NCBI RefSeq assembly: GCF_016097555.1 | Contig: NC_054707.1 | Span: 48,694,766 to 48,758,765 of the forward strand | Length of the DNA stretch: 64,000 bases | Source: Gigantopelta aegis | Taxonomy: Eukaryota; Mollusca; Gastropoda; Neomphalida; Peltospiridae | Direction of reading: 5' to 3' | Shown: positions 1 through 11,180 of the stretch, in pieces | Layout: each line of letters starts with the position of its first letter | How positions within the stretch are numbered: the first letter of the stretch is position 1 | Translations under genes and position numbers: made by a program | Notes under the pieces: model-generated | The model's database searches: none | What the model saw: only the letters and a program-made list of their open reading frames with translations | What the model was told of the DNA's origin: nothing

Positions 1-380
1 TTGGGGGACAAATTGTTTAATTACCCCATGCCAAGCGCTTGTGGAAACTTTTCGTATATATTCCTACATGATAGGCCTTCATGAGTGGCTGTTATTGTTA
101 GATATATCTTATGTGTTATTTCAAAACTATCTAAAACACGAAAGCGAGTTTAATTTAATATTTACGTTTATCAAACAACCAGTTCATCGTTCAAACTGAT
201 CATGGAAAAATGCCAACCACTGGGTTTTCAAGGGGGGCGGGGGCGGTTTGTATATATTAATTCGCTTATCAACTGTGAGGATGTTTAGTCATCGAACTTG
301 TGGGAGACGTGTATCCCTCTGCTCCCCTTCCAGCTTCCGACGCCAATAATTCAATTTTGAATTCTGTTGTGTAGGTAAAT

Positions 381-522
381 CAGGGCCGTAGCTAGCATTT
401 TTTGTTGGGGGGGGGGGGCAACTGAGTAGTTAATAGGTTAATAGTCTAAAGCTTATTTTAATTTCTATAATGCTTTCCCTTGCCCCCCCCCCCACCCCCC
501 CACCCCGCTAGCTACGGCCCTG
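381..522. mobile_element. 142-bp MITE with 16-bp perfect TIRs
   Basis: The ends are CAGGGCCGTAGCTAGC and its exact reverse complement. TAAAT flanks both sides as a possible partial target duplication. The interior is G/C homopolymer. The CAGGG start is hAT-like. Confidence 0.8.
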
Positions 523-1128
523 TAAATATATACCTCTGTTTGGATTAAGTCTGATTTCAAGTCAGTGCTTTAATCTTGCTTCGTAATACAAGGAACAGGG
601 CTGCATGATGTTCCCTGGAGACTGCATCTGTTTGACATTGTTAGTCACTAACAGCTACAGGCAGTATACGTATTTATTATATAACATATAGTGGGTAGAC
701 GTGTGGGGGGTGGCGGGCTGACAGATCGAGGGCACAAAGCCAAGTTTCTAGAGGGTTCGGGGTATGCTCCCCCTTAAAATTTTGAAAAATGGATGTCTTG
801 AAATGCAATCTCCAATAATATTTTTGGTTTAGAATTATTTTTTTTTTTTTGGGGGGGGGGGGGGGGGCTAGGGCCTGCAAGTAGGCCGACCAGGGTTTTT
901 GGTGCTATTGAATTTGCAAATGTTGCGTAATTTCGTGAAGGTAATTTTGAAGCATAATTTAGAAAGGTTCATCGAAATTGAAATAGAGTTAATTGGTTGA
1001 TTTGACTTAGTTGATCGAAAGGTAGCGCCTTGAATACTTGGCCAAGGCCCGCCTCCTTTTTATAAGGGGCACGAGTGCCTAGCTGCGTTAGCTTTTCGTC
1101 GACACAGGATAGCATATAGGTTCTGCGT

Positions 1129-1298
1129 TTGTTTTGTTTAACGACACCACTATAGCACTGATTTATTTATTAATCATCGTATATTGGGTGTCAAACATTT
1201 GGTCATTCTGACACAATCCTCAGAGGAAACCCGCTACATTTGATCCTTCGACCCAAGCACATGACGCGAGCGCTCTACCGACTGAGTTAGATCCGACT
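1129..1298 (-). repeat. tRNA-headed SINE, internally deleted
   Basis: The tail (TTTAACGACACCACTA, ATTGGGTGTCAAAC) is joined directly to a tRNA-like head (CTCTACCGACTGAGTTAGATCC on the plus strand, split here for length as CTCTACCGAC and TGAGTTAGAT); the middle is missing. Confidence 0.8.
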
Positions 1299-1401
1299 TT
1301 AGAACAGGGACAACTGAATGGGACACCCAATGACGTCATTGGGGTCGATGTTATATCATATTGTACTTGCATGTATTCCGATCCCTAAAACTACGAAAAA
1401 C

Positions 1402-1963
1402 CAATCTGATTAAAATTAGCTCTACTAGTTTACCAGTAGATCTAACAGCACTGCATGGACTCCCATGTCCAGGTGACATTTCATCTATAAATAACAATTT
1501 AAATATCGACCAATTACACTTCGCCTTTTATAGAATTATTCGGGAGCATACAAATTCTAAAAATATCGGGCGAGACTATTTATGCAATAGGCGAACTTGT
1601 TGGTCTATTTCAACATTAAAAAAACAGAGGGAAAAGTGTAGTAATAAACTCTGGATTGTATACTAGTATAAACAGATTTTATGGCTATACCATCACGGTT
1701 TTTTTTCCGTCTTGAAACGACTTTTATATAAATTTGTATATTGAAATTAATTTCCGGCATACTTCGTAATTCACCCGAATCATTTCGTATACCCTCGGCA
1801 TAATCCCGAATGTTTTCAAATTATTTTCAAATTACTGGCATGATTTTGCAAGTAAGGTTTTGATTGGTCGAATGACAGGTCAACTGGACATGAGCTCCAA
1901 CGGGGTGCTGTTAGATCTACAGGTAATAGTAATTAACCAGAGGAGCTAATTGTAATTAGATTG
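1402..1963. mobile_element. 562-bp TIR element, copy 1, 9-bp target duplication
   Basis: The ends are CAATCTGATTAAAATTAGCT and the matching right end (reverse complement CAATCTAATTACAATTAGCT). It is flanked by a perfect 9-bp duplication ACGAAAAAC at 1393-1401 and 1964-1972. Subterminal inverted blocks (GTAGATCTAACAGCA) extend the symmetry. A 101-codon open frame overlaps it but shows no transposase motif. A 9-bp duplication suggests a Mutator-like class; this is inference. Confidence 0.85.
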
Positions 1964-2511
1964 ACGAAAAACCATTCGATAAAATTAACGTATAATTTTG
2001 ATGAAAACGGACACCATTTCCCTTTTATCAAATGGCAAACAATGGATCTGGCTCGATGGCCGTTACAAACGTGAACTCAAATTGAAAGAGAAAACTTGCA
2101 ACATGGATTGTCTTTAAAAAGTAACAGAACTGAAAATGTCTTTGCTATATCAATTATGAAGAGCATTCAGGATCAATATTTCTTAAATTGTGTGGCCCTA
2201 TCCACTCAAAGTTTAACACGACCGTCCTGGGCTTAGATTCTGAAATCGTCAGACACGGTCCGAGACAGAACATGGGTATTCATTCATTTTGGTGGTTATA
2301 TTTAGACTACTTGGGATTCAAGAGACGCGTGTGCGGTGGGAGGGGGATAGATGTCGAAACCCCTCCCGCTGTTTCAAGCGAATTTTCTTTTTTTAATGTA
2401 TTTTCCAGGGGAGCATAATCCGATCCCCCACTAAAAACTTCCCACAATTTAGGTCCCCAACTCCAACAATTGCATGTACACGTGCACGTTCTTAATAGCA
2501 TGCTGTCCTGT

Positions 2512-3065
2512 CAATCTGATTAAAATTAGCTCTACTGGTCTCACCAGTAGATATAACAGCATTGCATGGACTCCCATGTCTAGGTGACTTTTCATCTATA
2601 AATAATAAGTTAAATATCGACCAATTACACTTCGCCTTTTATAACGTTATTCGGGAGCATACAAATTCTAAAAATATCGGGTGAGACTATCTATGCAATA
2701 GACGAACTTGTTGGTCTATTTCAACATTGAAAAAACGGGGAAATGTGCAGTAATAAACTCTGGATTGTATACTAGTATCAACAGATTTTATGGCTATACC
2801 ATCACGGGTTTTTTTTTTTGTCTTGAAACTAATTTTATATAAAATTTTATTTTGAAATTAGTTTCCGGCATACTTCGTAATTCACCCGAATCACTTTGTA
2901 TACCCTCGACATAATCCCGAATGTTTTCAAAAAAAAAATTCAAATCACTGGCATGATTTTGCAAGAAAAGTTTTGATTGGTCGAATGAAAGGTCAACTGG
3001 ACATGAGCTCCAACGGGCTGCTGTTAGATCCACATGTAATAGTGGAGCTAATTTTAATTAAATTG
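2512..3065. mobile_element. 554-bp TIR element, copy 2 of the same family
   Basis: It is homologous to 1402-1963 along its whole length in the same orientation, with many substitutions and small indels. It has its own 9-bp flank, CTGTCCTGT (2503-2511) and ATGTCCTGT (3066-3074), so it is an independent insertion and not a local duplication. Confidence 0.85.
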
Positions 3066-3277
3066 ATGTCCTGTGCATATATAACCCGAGGTATCTCGAT
3101 TGTCTGTCGAGATTGGCTTGGAAGTTGCACTTCCATTTTGAGGAATCTTTGTGGCACGATTTCTTGACATGTATCAAGGCTGAATACGAGGAACGAATAT
3201 TAGCCTTGATTTATGAAGATGATTTTGAGGGTACCCTGCTCCTCTTGTGTATACTGCATAACATCTATCACAAATAA
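3062..3277 (+). other. 71-codon open frame, possible orphan terminal exon
   Basis: An open frame without an ATG ends KAEYEERILALIYEDDFEGT and ILHNIYHK. Its composition looks protein-like, and its TAA stop overlaps an AATAAA at 3273-3278. An acceptor-like AG occurs near 3085-3090, just right of the 2512-3065 element. I recognise no family. It may be chance. Confidence 0.2.
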
Positions 3278-3279
3278 AG

Positions 3280-5480
3280 CGTATGCAATGGATTTGCACA
3301 AATAATAAATTTCACATACATGTATTACTATCAATCAGAGCCGCAGTTGTTTTTACTCCGTAAATATTTCAAGGCGTACCTCGAACTTTCACACGGAACT
3401 TTCTTCCTTGGTTCATTGCAACCTGGAGCCGTGCGGTAGCAAAATCTCAGCATTTACCAACTGGTATGTCGATACCTCGTGTAGCTACCTACATGCGATG
3501 TATTCAGCACATTTCCTTACCAAATAAATAAAACTACCCCCCCCCCCCCCAAAAAAAAAAACCCCCACACCTCCCAAAAACCCCACCAGCACCTTTTTAA
3601 TCTGTTGGACTGGAATTACAGGAATTTGCAACGTGTAATTATTTTAATACGTTGTTTTTGTTTTTGTTTTACCTTGTTGTTCTGAACACGTTAGACTTAC
3701 ATATGCCTGCCCACCCATTCCATTAAAAAAAAAAAAAAAAAAAACCCAACGTTTTACCATCTGTCCTTTCAATAGTTCTTTGGTAAGTTTAAAATTTATT
3801 ACCATTTTCATCACGATCTTCTATATACGGTTTTGTTATTATCTGCAAACCAATCACATATATGGGTGGGTGCGGGGTGAATCTATTTCCCACGTATATT
3901 AACAAATTATTTCATTGTAATATGTTTTTTGTTTTGAGTGTCTACGGTAAAACGTCCCAATTTTGCTGGGGGTTTTCCCATTTATTTATTGAAGGGTGTG
4001 TCGTCTTGGTTATTCACCCCACCCCACCCCGCCCCGAAAGTGTGCAGGGGGTAAATCCCACTAAAGCAAAACATTTAGATAAAAAAATTCAATGCAATCT
4101 GTCGAATAAATAATTTAAAAGGTTAATATACAAATCAGTAAAAACATGTTCGACAAACTATGTGCGGCAAAAAAAAATTGAAATCACCAAATATTATAGT
4201 ATACAGTTTATGTGAACACCGGTCATTTTATTATTACCTTCTTCTACCTAAGAGTTACCTGTGATTGTCGCGATGTTTTTTTTCTAATAAAAGTACTTCA
4301 TTGTGATATTTTACTATTATTTAGATGTAGCTTAATATTGGGTTCCGTAGTTTAACTTTTACATGATAGATGATAGAAATAGTAAAACATATTCAGGAAT
4401 AAGATTACAAAAATACGGTAGTAGGGAAGGGCGACAACTGTTCCCATCTTTTATGTTTTGAGTGGGTAGGGTTATTTGTGATAAAAATAAATAATAGAAC
4501 TAGCAAACTCCAACTAAGGCTTGTGGTGCAGAACAAAATGCCCCTTTTTATTGTCTACCTGGAGAAGACGTATATTGCCGTGTTAGACCCGTTTCGTTTG
4601 GGGCATATATGCCCAATGCAGTATAACAAGTTAAAATGTGTCGAGTGTGTAGTTATATAAAGGGAATGTCGCCCCCCCCCCCCCCCAACGTTTCTTGATC
4701 CAGTAGCCGCATCGATGGTTTATAAGCGCGCGCGCGTGTGAAGCCTCACTTTTTGGCATCTTCCTACGCCACTACACCAGTTGCGAAGCGTTGGCTAAAA
4801 TGAAAAATGGCTCAACGAACCCACCATCGGAATTGATCCTAGATTGTTTGCACATCATGTGAGCATTTCAGCACTTGGAAAGGTTTCCCACCTCACCCCA
4901 CCCCACCCCCCCCCCCCCCAAAAAAAAAATATATATACATAGGTAAGAGAAACTAACTTTACCATGTTTATGTATACATTACATTAATGATTTACTTACT
5001 TACACACACACACTAAATATGGATATGTTTCAATACCCATTATACTCTGCGTTTCTGTCTTGAGCCAGTGCTGCAAACTTGGCATGTAACATTTTGCTCA
5101 GAATCCGTGTAACCATATGTTACACATTTCAGAGGTCACTTCAGAATTATAAAACGTTAAAGAGTAATTAATTGCTGATAATTTTAAAATTAATTAGCAG
5201 CTGTAGCCAGTCTAAATTTAAAAAAAAAAAAAAATTGTTGAATGGATAATCATGTTAAATTCCTTATTTCATTTCAATAATTAAAAAAAAATATATATAT
5301 ATTATTTATAAAAACAAAACGCAACATTTTTCATTTTTCTCCACTTCAAAAAGAATCGTATTTAATGTTCCTTTCAACCCTTTGTGTAGATCCAGTTTGT
5401 TTGACCAGGACACATTAAATATGATTACACATTTTCAAACAAAATTCGCCAAACCACTAGCAGTGATATTTTTGCCACCT
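3280..5480. other. no gene recognised
   Basis: AT-rich sequence with homopolymer runs (C/A near 3537-3565, A near 3725, C near 4672 and 4906) and short TA tracts near 5292. The open frames here are short and show no family signature. Confidence 0.6.
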
Positions 5481-5522
5481 TAAAAATCCGGATGTAGACA
5501 TTTAATATAGGATATATTATTG

Positions 5523-5528
5523 TTTATT
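5523..5528 (-). promoter_or_regulatory. candidate poly(A) signal of TMEM177
   Basis: AATAAA on the minus strand about 225 bases past the TMEM177 stop codon. It is the first canonical hexamer I noticed downstream. Such hexamers are common by chance in AT-rich DNA, so this is only a candidate. Confidence 0.4.
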
Positions 5529-5751
5529 ACAAAAAATACATACAAAATTCTATGACTTTTAAATTCTTCATGTCCAGAAGCCTCCCAACTCGAATGAAAA
5601 GTCACGTTTCTTGTGATTGATATGCTACTGGAAGTCAAACAAACAAAGTGTTTACGATCACAAGGCAGCAGCATCCATCGAGATGATTTACTTGACTACA
5701 CATCAAAACTTCAATACTTCACTTTAAACCTACGCGGGAAACATGAGACTA

Positions 5752-6540
5752 CTAAGATATTTGTTCTATTGGTTCACTGTCCAACATACTGTTTTCTGAA
5801 TTTTCACTGTTCATGGTGTACTTGGTTTTCAATATTTCTTTCAAATTGTCTCTCCTCACAGTTAGTGGCACGTGAGGACTCCGCCAGTAATGCACTTCAT
5901 TCCCATAAACCGTGTACTTCTTTCCACCTTCTTCCCCCATCAGAGAACGCATCGCAACATTTCTCTGCAAAAACTTTTGGTACAACTCCACACCACCCTC
6001 GGCATATTCCCTTCCTAGCTCGCCTGCCTTCCTGTCAGCTTTGCTTTCCTTGTACCAGTTCAGCTTGTCCGACAGTAAAAAATACGACATCATGCCAATG
6101 TTTGCGAAGACGCTGTACATAACAAGTCTTGCTGGCATCTTCAGCCTCTTTTGAAGGTTGTAGAGTCGATTCATGGCGTAGCCTGCCGTATAGGAGAAGT
6201 AACAACAGGTCATCAGCAGTATTCCACGAGCGTGAACCAGCTGGTGATTGGTTGTCATCAGTTCACGAGCTATCCCGAATCGGTGAGCCTTTCTGCTGAG
6301 AATGAGGGAGTCGAGAAGAGACTGGCCAGCCGGGGTGTCCCATGCGATCGGCTTGTTGTTCAGGGTGATGTTCTCTTTCTGCACCTTGTCGATGCTCGTG
6401 TATGTGAAGTTGATGGGGATGCCGATGACGGCTCCTTTCCGTGAGGACGTAGAGCCCTTGTTCACGAGGTCCTGACCGTACACCATGAAAAAGTTGATGG
6501 TCGCCTCAACATATGGTTGCAGTAGCATCTTGTCTAGAAT
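5752..6540 (-). CDS. TMEM177: TMEM177 coding exon 2 (terminal)
   Basis: Residues 63-324 plus stop. The acceptor TTATTTCAG precedes ATT (Ile) at 6540. It carries most of the conserved family core and the second and third hydrophobic segments. An acidic, serine-rich C-terminal tail (about 20 residues after the conserved RRDNLKEILK region) extends beyond what I recall of the human protein. The frame is open throughout. Confidence 0.92.
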   Translation of the reverse strand: MLDKMLLQPYVEATINFFMVYGQDLVNKGSTSSRKGAVIGIPINFTYTSIDKVQKENITLNNKPIAWDTPAGQSLLDSLILSRKAHRFGIARELMTTNHQLVHARGILLMTCCYFSYTAGYAMNRLYNLQKRLKMPARLVMYSVFANIGMMSYFLLSDKLNWYKESKADRKAGELGREYAEGGVELYQKFLQRNVAMRSLMGEEGGKKYTVYGNEVHYWRSPHVPLTVRRDNLKEILKTKYTMNSENSENSMLDSEPIEQIS

Positions 6541-7873
6541 CTGAAATAATAAAAACAATAAATATACATGACTGCAAAAACTTATCTTTTTCTGACAAAA
6601 TGTCTTCTTGTTTTGCTTTTCATCAATTTAGTACATGTATTAAATATTAACATTCCAGTCATAAATATGGGGCTGGTTTTAGATGGTTTGTTATAATAAG
6701 CAACTGGTGAATTTCATTTGCCATTTTAATATCTCCTTATTACTACATTTTACACAAATTACATTACAAAAGCACTATTATTAATTATCAGCTATTGGAT
6801 GTCAACCATTTGATAACTGTGACAGTCTTCAGAGGAAGCCTGCTATGTTTCCATTAGCAGAAAGGGATGTTTTATATGCACTTTCCCACAAACAGGACGA
6901 CACATACCATGGTTGAAGCAGCATGCAGGCATGACAATGACACTTGATGAAATCAGCTGAAAGCTTTGTGGACTGTGTGCAGATTAGAAATATTGAGAAA
7001 AATGTATTTAGATCATCTGAGGTACCTACACCCTCCCCCAAAAAACCTCGGATTTGGACAATTCACAGAAACGACCTAAATGGCTTTCAAATCTGCGGAA
7101 GATTGTCATGCCTGAGCATGATTAGAAATCTAATCAACACTGTGTTAATAGTAGATGTACAGACATGTTGCATGTTTTATTAACAGTCAGGTATCCAGAT
7201 TCTGATGCTGCAGTTGCATTCAAGATTTGGAGAAGCTATTAGTCCACTTCGAACCAAAGCCATAAGCAGACAAAATTACTGTTAATTACAAAGCATATCC
7301 TATAGTTTGTAAGCCCTCTCACAATAGTACTAACAAACTGAACTTAATCACGTTTTGTGAAAGGTGATACCAATTTGGCTGACCAGTCCACTGACATACA
7401 TGTATAAACAAACCTTATAGGGTGTTCCGAGCCTGTAAAAATTTGAACTTCTACCTCACTTTCTAGAAGAATACATGTATCGGTATGTCTACTAAATTTA
7501 TGAAGCATGTTTTTTGTTAAACTCAAGTGTTTAAGCATTGTAAGAATATGTAGTTTGTAGTTACATGTATAAAAGACAAAAACAAGTTTGTACCTGTATT
7601 CGCCCTTGTATTATTATAACCACAGGACAGATTCTTATTTGATGTGTGTTGCAAATTTTCTATACTTGGAATAATTTAATTAATTACCTCTTGTCCAATG
7701 TTTTTCAGATCTTCAGTGAGTTCAACTGGTTTGCCATTCTTGTGCATTTCCATCATTTTCCTGTACTTCTCAACACCCCACAGATGAGGATAGACACTCC
7801 CCAGATACAGACAGGAGCCCCCTATTGCAACAACAAATTGCATATTTTGCTGGAAGAATGCTTGAAATGCCAT
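5752..7873 (-). CDS. TMEM177: TMEM177, two coding exons, complete
   Basis: The coding sequence joins 7873-7688 and 6540-5752 (minus strand) to give 324 residues plus a TAG stop; the human protein is about 311. In human cells TMEM177 is a mitochondrial inner-membrane protein that associates with COX20 and influences COX2 during cytochrome c oxidase assembly. Seen here: a hydrophobic segment at about residues 13-28, two more at about 168-185 and 200-218, a GAVIGIP motif near 98-104, a DTPAGQSLLDSLILSRKAHRF block near 130-150, and an AEGGVELYQKFL-RN-AMRSLMG block near 241-263. All match the family as I know it. The single intron is phase 0 with GT/AG borders. The ATG lies directly after an acceptor-like TTTAATTTCAG, so a separate 5' UTR exon upstream (higher coordinates) is likely but was not located. 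Family assignment is firm; the exact start is probable. Confidence 0.93.
6780..6925 (-). repeat. SINE fragment inside the TMEM177 intron
   Basis: It contains CAGCTATTGGATGTCAACCA, CAGAGGAAGCCTGCTA and TTATATGCACTTTCCCACA, the middle of the minus-oriented SINE. Both the tail end and the head are missing. Confidence 0.75.
7688..7873 (-). CDS. TMEM177: TMEM177 coding exon 1
   Basis: Residues 1-62: the N-terminal hydrophobic anchor and a charged stretch ending NIGQE. The donor GTAATT follows GAG at 7688, in phase 0. An acceptor-like polypyrimidine-CAG ends immediately before the ATG at 7873, which implies an upstream non-coding exon. Compared with the human protein, length and position of the first hydrophobic segment agree with starting here. 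Confidence 0.88.
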
Positions 7874-7930
7874 CTGAAATTAAAAATATTAATGTTGCAG
7901 TAAAATATTAGAAATTAATGGGTACATTAA

Positions 7931-8335
7931 CAGTCCTCGAAATTCGCGGCGGCAATCGGCAATGCCGTCGTAAAAGCTGTCGCAAAATTGATTTGCGACA
8001 GCATTTCACTGCTGTCGCAAATCTGAGAGTGGTGAAAAATCTGTAGGCATTTTTCTCTGAATTCTGTCCAATTACATATCCCAGAAAAAAGCATTTATAA
8101 TCTAGTATGGCCCAAGTTCTCCTCAATTAATATAAATTGGTTTATTCCGGTATAGAAACGTACTGAAGTACGCTGAGATGTCATCTTTTAGCATATTATT
8201 ACTGCAGTGGATCATAGATGAATAGTTTTGACAGCATTAATCTTTTCTTTAAAATTGCCGCCGTAGTGCTGTTGCAAAATTGATTTGCGACAGCACTTAA
8301 CTGCCGTAGCAAACTTGTCCAAATTTCAAGGGCTG
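7931..8335. mobile_element. 405-bp hAT-like MITE
   Basis: The left end CAGTCCTCGAAATT matches the reverse complement of the right end (CAGCCCTTGAAATT). It is flanked by CATTAA on both sides. The interior repeats GCTGTCGCAAATCTG-like units twice near each end (TGATTTGCGACAGCA at both sides). Confidence 0.75.
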
Positions 8336-9460
8336 CATTAAACATTTTTTTTAGATTATCATAAGAGAGCTGCTAGACGGCGCTAATGATCTGTTTTGTT
8401 TTTATTACTTACCCTCAAATTTCTGGCAGAAAGCCTGTCAATACATGTACCATTACGTATCAGGGGAATGGTGCACACTACACTTTTAAACTAGTGTAGG
8501 ACTAAAACAAGTGTTAGTGTTTAACATGGCTGTTGCGTCACTGAGATCTAAACAGTGATAAGAAACCTACAGCTGCCCCAAAGACTACTACATGTATATA
8601 ATGGCAAATAGCAACAAGGGTTATTTTATATACACTTTCCAACACACATACGGCATATACAAACACCTTCAATATACCAGTTGTGGGGCACTAGTTAGGA
8701 CAAAGAAAAATACAGCTAAAGCACATCAAAGTATGGTGCAAATTATGATCTAGGCCTATTTTAAATTATTAAATAATTTTAAAATATACTGTACTTCAGT
8801 TTGATGTAAGATTCACTTCAACATGACTGATCTAAATATGGAACAGAGAGTTGTTAAAACCAAGTTTTTTTTTTTTTTAAACAATATTTATTCATTTAAA
8901 ATAAATGAAATGGATTGGCAAACAGGCTGTAGGCCTATGTAAATGCCTCTCCACGATATAATTTGACATAATACATTAATTGAAATAAATGATGAACATC
9001 AAAGATAACATTACATAAATAACATTTCAGCTATTGCATACAAAGTACAAATACTTTGTTAGATATAGAACTTGCATTCGTAAATATACATGAGCTATGT
9101 GTATCAAATATAATACAAATTTTAAGGGAAACATGCAAATAGTGCACCAGACTAATATAGTAATAATATATATACATGTATATATATATATATATATTAT
9201 ACTAGGTAATGTATAATTATAAAGTGAATCGCTTTGTTAAAGTAATAAAATTGTGCACAGATTGTACTATCTTTAGGTTCAATTCAGAAGGATAATCCTT
9301 ATTTGCAAAAAGCACTGCTTTAATGTCGAAGCCTCTATTATAAAAAAGCATGGTTGGGCGAATATGATCATTACTTTATTCTAATTGTATTTTATTATTG
9401 CTTTTATTATTCTATTGTATTTGTATTATACTATTGTCTCTAATACTGTATTGCATTTCG

Positions 9461-9656
9461 AAATTCATAATGTCACATTCCAAATTTCAAAGATCGCTAC
9501 ACAATTTTAAAACATTAAAAGTTAAACAGTAGTTGCTAATCAATTTTCAACTGACTAGAAATATGGCTAATCAAGATTTTGAAAACAAAATGTTCCCAGT
9601 TATTTCAGTAAATGCACCTACATACATGTAAATACACCTACATACATGTTACAATG
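9461..9656 (+). repeat. 196-bp inverted duplication, left arm
   Basis: It is the reverse complement of 10718-10913 with only about three mismatches. Arms are separated by 1,061 bases. It begins AAATTCATAATGTCACATTC. Confidence 0.9.
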
Positions 9657-9798
9657 AAGTACAGACTAATTGTAATATGAATTTAGCAAATAATAATGAA
9701 TGGGAATATGTTTACAGAGCTCGCTTCTGGGTAGCACCTTATTAAAGCGTAAATGTATATTAATTATTATTATTTAGTGTGTACACTGTACATACGGT

Positions 9799-10281
9799 AA
9801 AGTTTGTTTTGTTTAATGACACCACTAGAGCACACTGATTTATTAATCATTGGCTATTGGATGTCAAACGTTTGTTAATTTTGACATATAGTCTTAGAGA
9901 GAAAACCTGCAACATTTTTCAATTTGTAGCAAGAGATCTTTTATATGCACCATCCTTGGAAAAATATCCGCCCGGTCCCCCCTTCCCCTAACCCTAACCT
10001 TAACTCCAACCCTAACCCCAACCCTAGCCCTAACCCCAGCCATAACCCCAACCATAACCCCAACCCTCAACCCTAACTAAAAATAATAATGGAGGGGACC
10101 GGGCGGATATTATACCAGGAAAACATCCCACAGACAAGATAGCACATACCACGACCTTTGAAGTTTGATTATGATATGAAAATCGTGGTGCACAGGCTGT
10201 GACGAGAAATAGCCCAACAGGGATCGATTACAGACAGACCGCGCGTCAGACGAGCGCTTTACCACTGGGCTACACCCCGCC
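9799..10281 (-). repeat. SINE (type B head) split by a TIR insert
   Basis: The tail part is 9799-9953 (TTTAATGACACCACTAGAGC, CTATTGGATGTCAAAC). The body and head resume at about 10120-10281 (CATCCCACAGACAAGATAGC, TTTACCACTGGGCTACACCC). The insert is 9954-10119. Confidence 0.85.
9954..10119. mobile_element. 166-bp TIR insert with telomere-like CCCTAA interior
   Basis: An exact 18-bp inverted pair, AATATCCGCCCGGTCCCC (9963-9980) and its complement (10094-10111), extends imperfectly to about 27 bp. Between them lies degenerate (C)CCTAAC repeat, about 95 bases. It interrupts the SINE at its CACCATCC site; no clear target duplication is visible. Confidence 0.8.
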
Positions 10282-10670
10282 CCTGACCCTAGCGTGTATG
10301 AAACCAAAACCATTGTGCGGTAGGTCCATCTCCACTCCAGTCCAGTCGTCGACCTTGTCATATTGTCATCACGTGGTGTGTAACAATTTACCACAGAAAT
10401 GGCCCCAATAGTTTTCCCATGAAAATTACTCATAGCATATAAACATCCTTTTTCATAATATATAATATCAAAGTGTATTCATACGTTTTCACGTGGCTGA
10501 TACAAAAATAGGAAAATCTGAAATGTTTCACATGGGCGCAGACATTTTGTTATGAAAACGAGATTGACTTCCGGTAATAGGTATATACTATATACTATAT
10601 CGTTATTTAGTTTTAGAATTGCGTTCATTAAACGTCTCATAATCGCAACTTATGGTTTGAAAAAAGAAGA

Positions 10671-10717
10671 AAGTTTGTTTTGTTTAACGACACCACTAGA
10701 GAACATTGATTTATTAA
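10671..10717 (-). repeat. SINE tail fragment
   Basis: GTTTGTTTTGTTTAACGACA and CACCACTAGAGAACATTGAT, cut off by the right arm of the inverted duplication. Confidence 0.75.
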
Positions 10718-10913
10718 CATTGTAACATGTATGTAGGTGTATTTACATGTATATAGGTGTATTTACTGAAATAACTGGGAACATTTTGTTTTCAAAATCT
10801 TGATTAGCCATATTTCTAGTCAATTGAAAATTGATTAGCAACTACTGTTTAACTTTTAATGTTTTAAAATTGTGTAGCGATCTTTGAAATTTGGAATGTG
10901 ACATTATGAATTT
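10718..10913 (-). repeat. 196-bp inverted duplication, right arm
   Basis: It mates with 9461-9656. Its left boundary cuts into a SINE tail (10671-10717, GTTTAACGACACCACTAGAG) just after TTTATTAA, so this copy arrived in, or recombined with, a SINE. Confidence 0.9.
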
Positions 10914-11137
10914 AGAAAAATGCCATTGAGAAGGCATCATGCAGGAGCCGCAGAACAAAGGTGTTGCGGGGGTGGGGTGGGGGGGGGGGCATACCCCCAG
11001 CTTTCCCCGTTATTGTGCTCAGAAGGCTTGAAACGTCATATTTGAAAACCTAAAATTCTAAATGTTTATCAGATGATTACACTCCACCAAATAGTGGTGT
11101 ACACTGGCAGTACTCACACTGAAGAGAAGGGTCCTTC

Positions 11138-11173
<36 letters not shown>

Positions 11174-11180
11174 TAATGTG

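Noticed and set aside
1361..1666. 101-codon gene
   Set aside because: It lies across the end of the TIR element at 1402-1963; the related copy at 2512 does not keep the frame.
5100..5500. Further TMEM177 exon downstream
   Set aside because: The conserved family region is complete and a stop codon is present at 5752.
5613..6444. Plus-strand open frames of 80-169 codons opposite TMEM177
   Set aside because: They are antisense shadows of the conserved minus-strand TMEM177 exon and show no family motifs of their own.
9980..10080. True telomere or chromosome end
   Set aside because: The CCCTAA repeats are degenerate, about 95 bases long and enclosed by inverted repeats inside a SINE.
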